Notes under the pieces: generated by a model
What the model was told of the DNA's origin: nothing
The model's database searches: none
The model's input: only the letters and a program-made list of their open reading frames with translations
Origin: Agrobacterium tumefaciens
Lineage (GTDB): Bacteria > Pseudomonadota > Alphaproteobacteria > Rhizobiales > Rhizobiaceae
Length of the DNA stretch: 64,000 nt
Assembly: GCF_013318015.2 (NCBI RefSeq)
Contig: NZ_CP115843.1
Coordinates: 248,001 to 312,000 of the forward strand
Reading direction: 5' to 3'
Shown here: positions 63,511 to 64,000 of the stretch, in pieces
Layout: every line of letters begins with the position of its first letter
How positions within the stretch are numbered: the stretch's first letter is position 1
Program-made: the position numbers and the translations under genes

Positions 63511-64000
63511 TCACAGGTCGGCCAAAATCTCTCGCAGGAACGGCAGAGGATCACCATACTTGAGCTGGTCAATCGCCGTGTCGAAAACGTCCTCACGCGC
63601 TGCACTCATTTTGCCCTTGCACACCTCATGGAACTTCTCCCTAAGGTCGTCCCAAAGCATCGGTCGGCCCGCATCGCCACGCGGCATAACGGTGGTGGAG
63701 GTTATTTCGCCCGAAGGAGTGGTTAATGTCACTCTAGCCAACGTTTCTGACGGAAATTTTTCGTCGATCTGTTCATCGAGGGCCAGGGTAACGGCACCGG
63801 CAAGGGAACAGATTTCCCGGTCATCGAGAAGTCGCTCATCGATGGGCGCCAGCGCAGAGGCGCCACGACGGACGGCCGCTGCCAGACAAAAAGGCAAACT
63901 GTATTGAGCCTCCACGAGAGTTTTCGGTATGACTTTGTTTTGCAGCCGCTGAGCCCACTGGAATGTGTGGACCTCGATTGACAGTACGTCTTTCGGCTCG
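63511..64000 (-). CDS. MmgE/PrpD family protein, C-terminal part (5' end outside window)
   Basis: At least 163 residues are open from the right window edge to 63511 on the minus strand: 'LSIEVHTFQWAQRL', 'KVIPKTLVEAQYSLPFCLAAAVRRG', 'RVTLTTPSGEITSTTVMPRGDAGRPMLWDDLREKFHEVC'. This is the C-terminal domain of MmgE/PrpD proteins (2-methylcitrate dehydratase, iminodisuccinate epimerase and relatives). An internal GTG at 63915 is not the true start, since the frame stays open through 64000. Convergent with the amidohydrolase gene; both might belong to one dicarboxylate or heterocycle pathway. Confidence 0.85.
   Translation of the reverse strand, partial: EPKDVLSIEVHTFQWAQRLQNKVIPKTLVEAQYSLPFCLAAAVRRGASALAPIDERLLDDREICSLAGAVTLALDEQIDEKFPSETLARVTLTTPSGEITSTTVMPRGDAGRPMLWDDLREKFHEVCKGKMSAAREDVFDTAIDQLKYGDPLPFLREILADL

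Noticed and set aside
1..64000. CRISPR array
   Set aside because: No run of three or more regularly spaced direct repeats and no cas genes were seen.
1..64000. repABC or other replication origin
   Set aside because: No RepA/RepB/RepC-like gene was seen; only a ParB-like fossil at 40560-40765.

Overview
The window looks like a piece of a large plasmid (or a plasmid-derived part of a secondary replicon) from a Rhizobiales bacterium of the Agrobacterium/Rhizobium type. The main reasons are a traC-traD-traG operon divergent from a 1539-residue TraA relaxase-helicase with a Ti/RSF1010-like oriT between them, DUF736 and ArdC-like plasmid accessory genes, an imuA-imuB-dnaE2 cassette with an alphaproteobacterial-type LexA box (GAAC-N7-GAAC), and LuxI/LuxR quorum-sensing genes. 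No replication (repABC) or trb/virB mating-pair genes lie in the window. All identifications come from reading the sequence; no database search was run.

Region 1 (0.2-14.5 kb) is a catabolic and accessory block bounded by two copies of a 21-bp tRNA-3'-end-like repeat (219-239 and 14509-14529). It holds an HxlR regulator with an old yellow enzyme, a LacI-controlled sugar/polyol ABC transporter operon with a TIM-barrel isomerase and a Gfo/Idh/MocA dehydrogenase (the ABC ATPase is frameshifted in its P-loop), a truncated RpiR regulator, a transglutaminase-like protein, a GntR / C39-like protein / D-Ala-D-Ala ligase locus (the ligase is frameshifted), and an AbiEii-like nucleotidyltransferase pair.

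Region 2 (14.5-20 kb) is a scarred stretch: IS6- and ISL3-type transposase remnants, a TetR regulator with twin operators, a chemoreceptor, a DUF1349 protein and a short-chain dehydrogenase stub. Region 3 (20-27.6 kb) is a DNA-damage module: an SRAP/HMCES-type abasic-site protein and an ATP-dependent DNA ligase, divergent from imuA-imuB-dnaE2.

Region 4 (27.6-43.7 kb) is the plasmid transfer core: small accessory genes with long structured leaders (ArdC-like antirestriction protein, DUF736, HU, WGR), then traG-traD-traC / oriT / traA. Directly after traA the sequence becomes a mosaic of fragments (ParB-like, adenylate cyclase) followed by a hipA-hipB pair and an HsdR-like remnant.

Region 5 (44-55 kb) is an array of unrelated single genes in mixed orientations: LysR, nucleotidyltransferase-HEPN fusion, acetyltransferases, HEPN-like protein, chloramphenicol-phosphotransferase-like kinase, HAD phosphatase, histidine phosphatase, Nudix, MgtC. 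They are separated by diverged copies of one intergenic palindromic motif, and two copies of a 206-residue tyrosine recombinase (one broken) sit among them. An IS21-family element (55054-57520) closes this array. Region 6 (58.2-64 kb) carries a luxR-luxI-luxR cluster and then an atypical OmpR-type regulator overlapping an enamidase-like amidohydrolase, with a convergent MmgE/PrpD gene running off the window edge.
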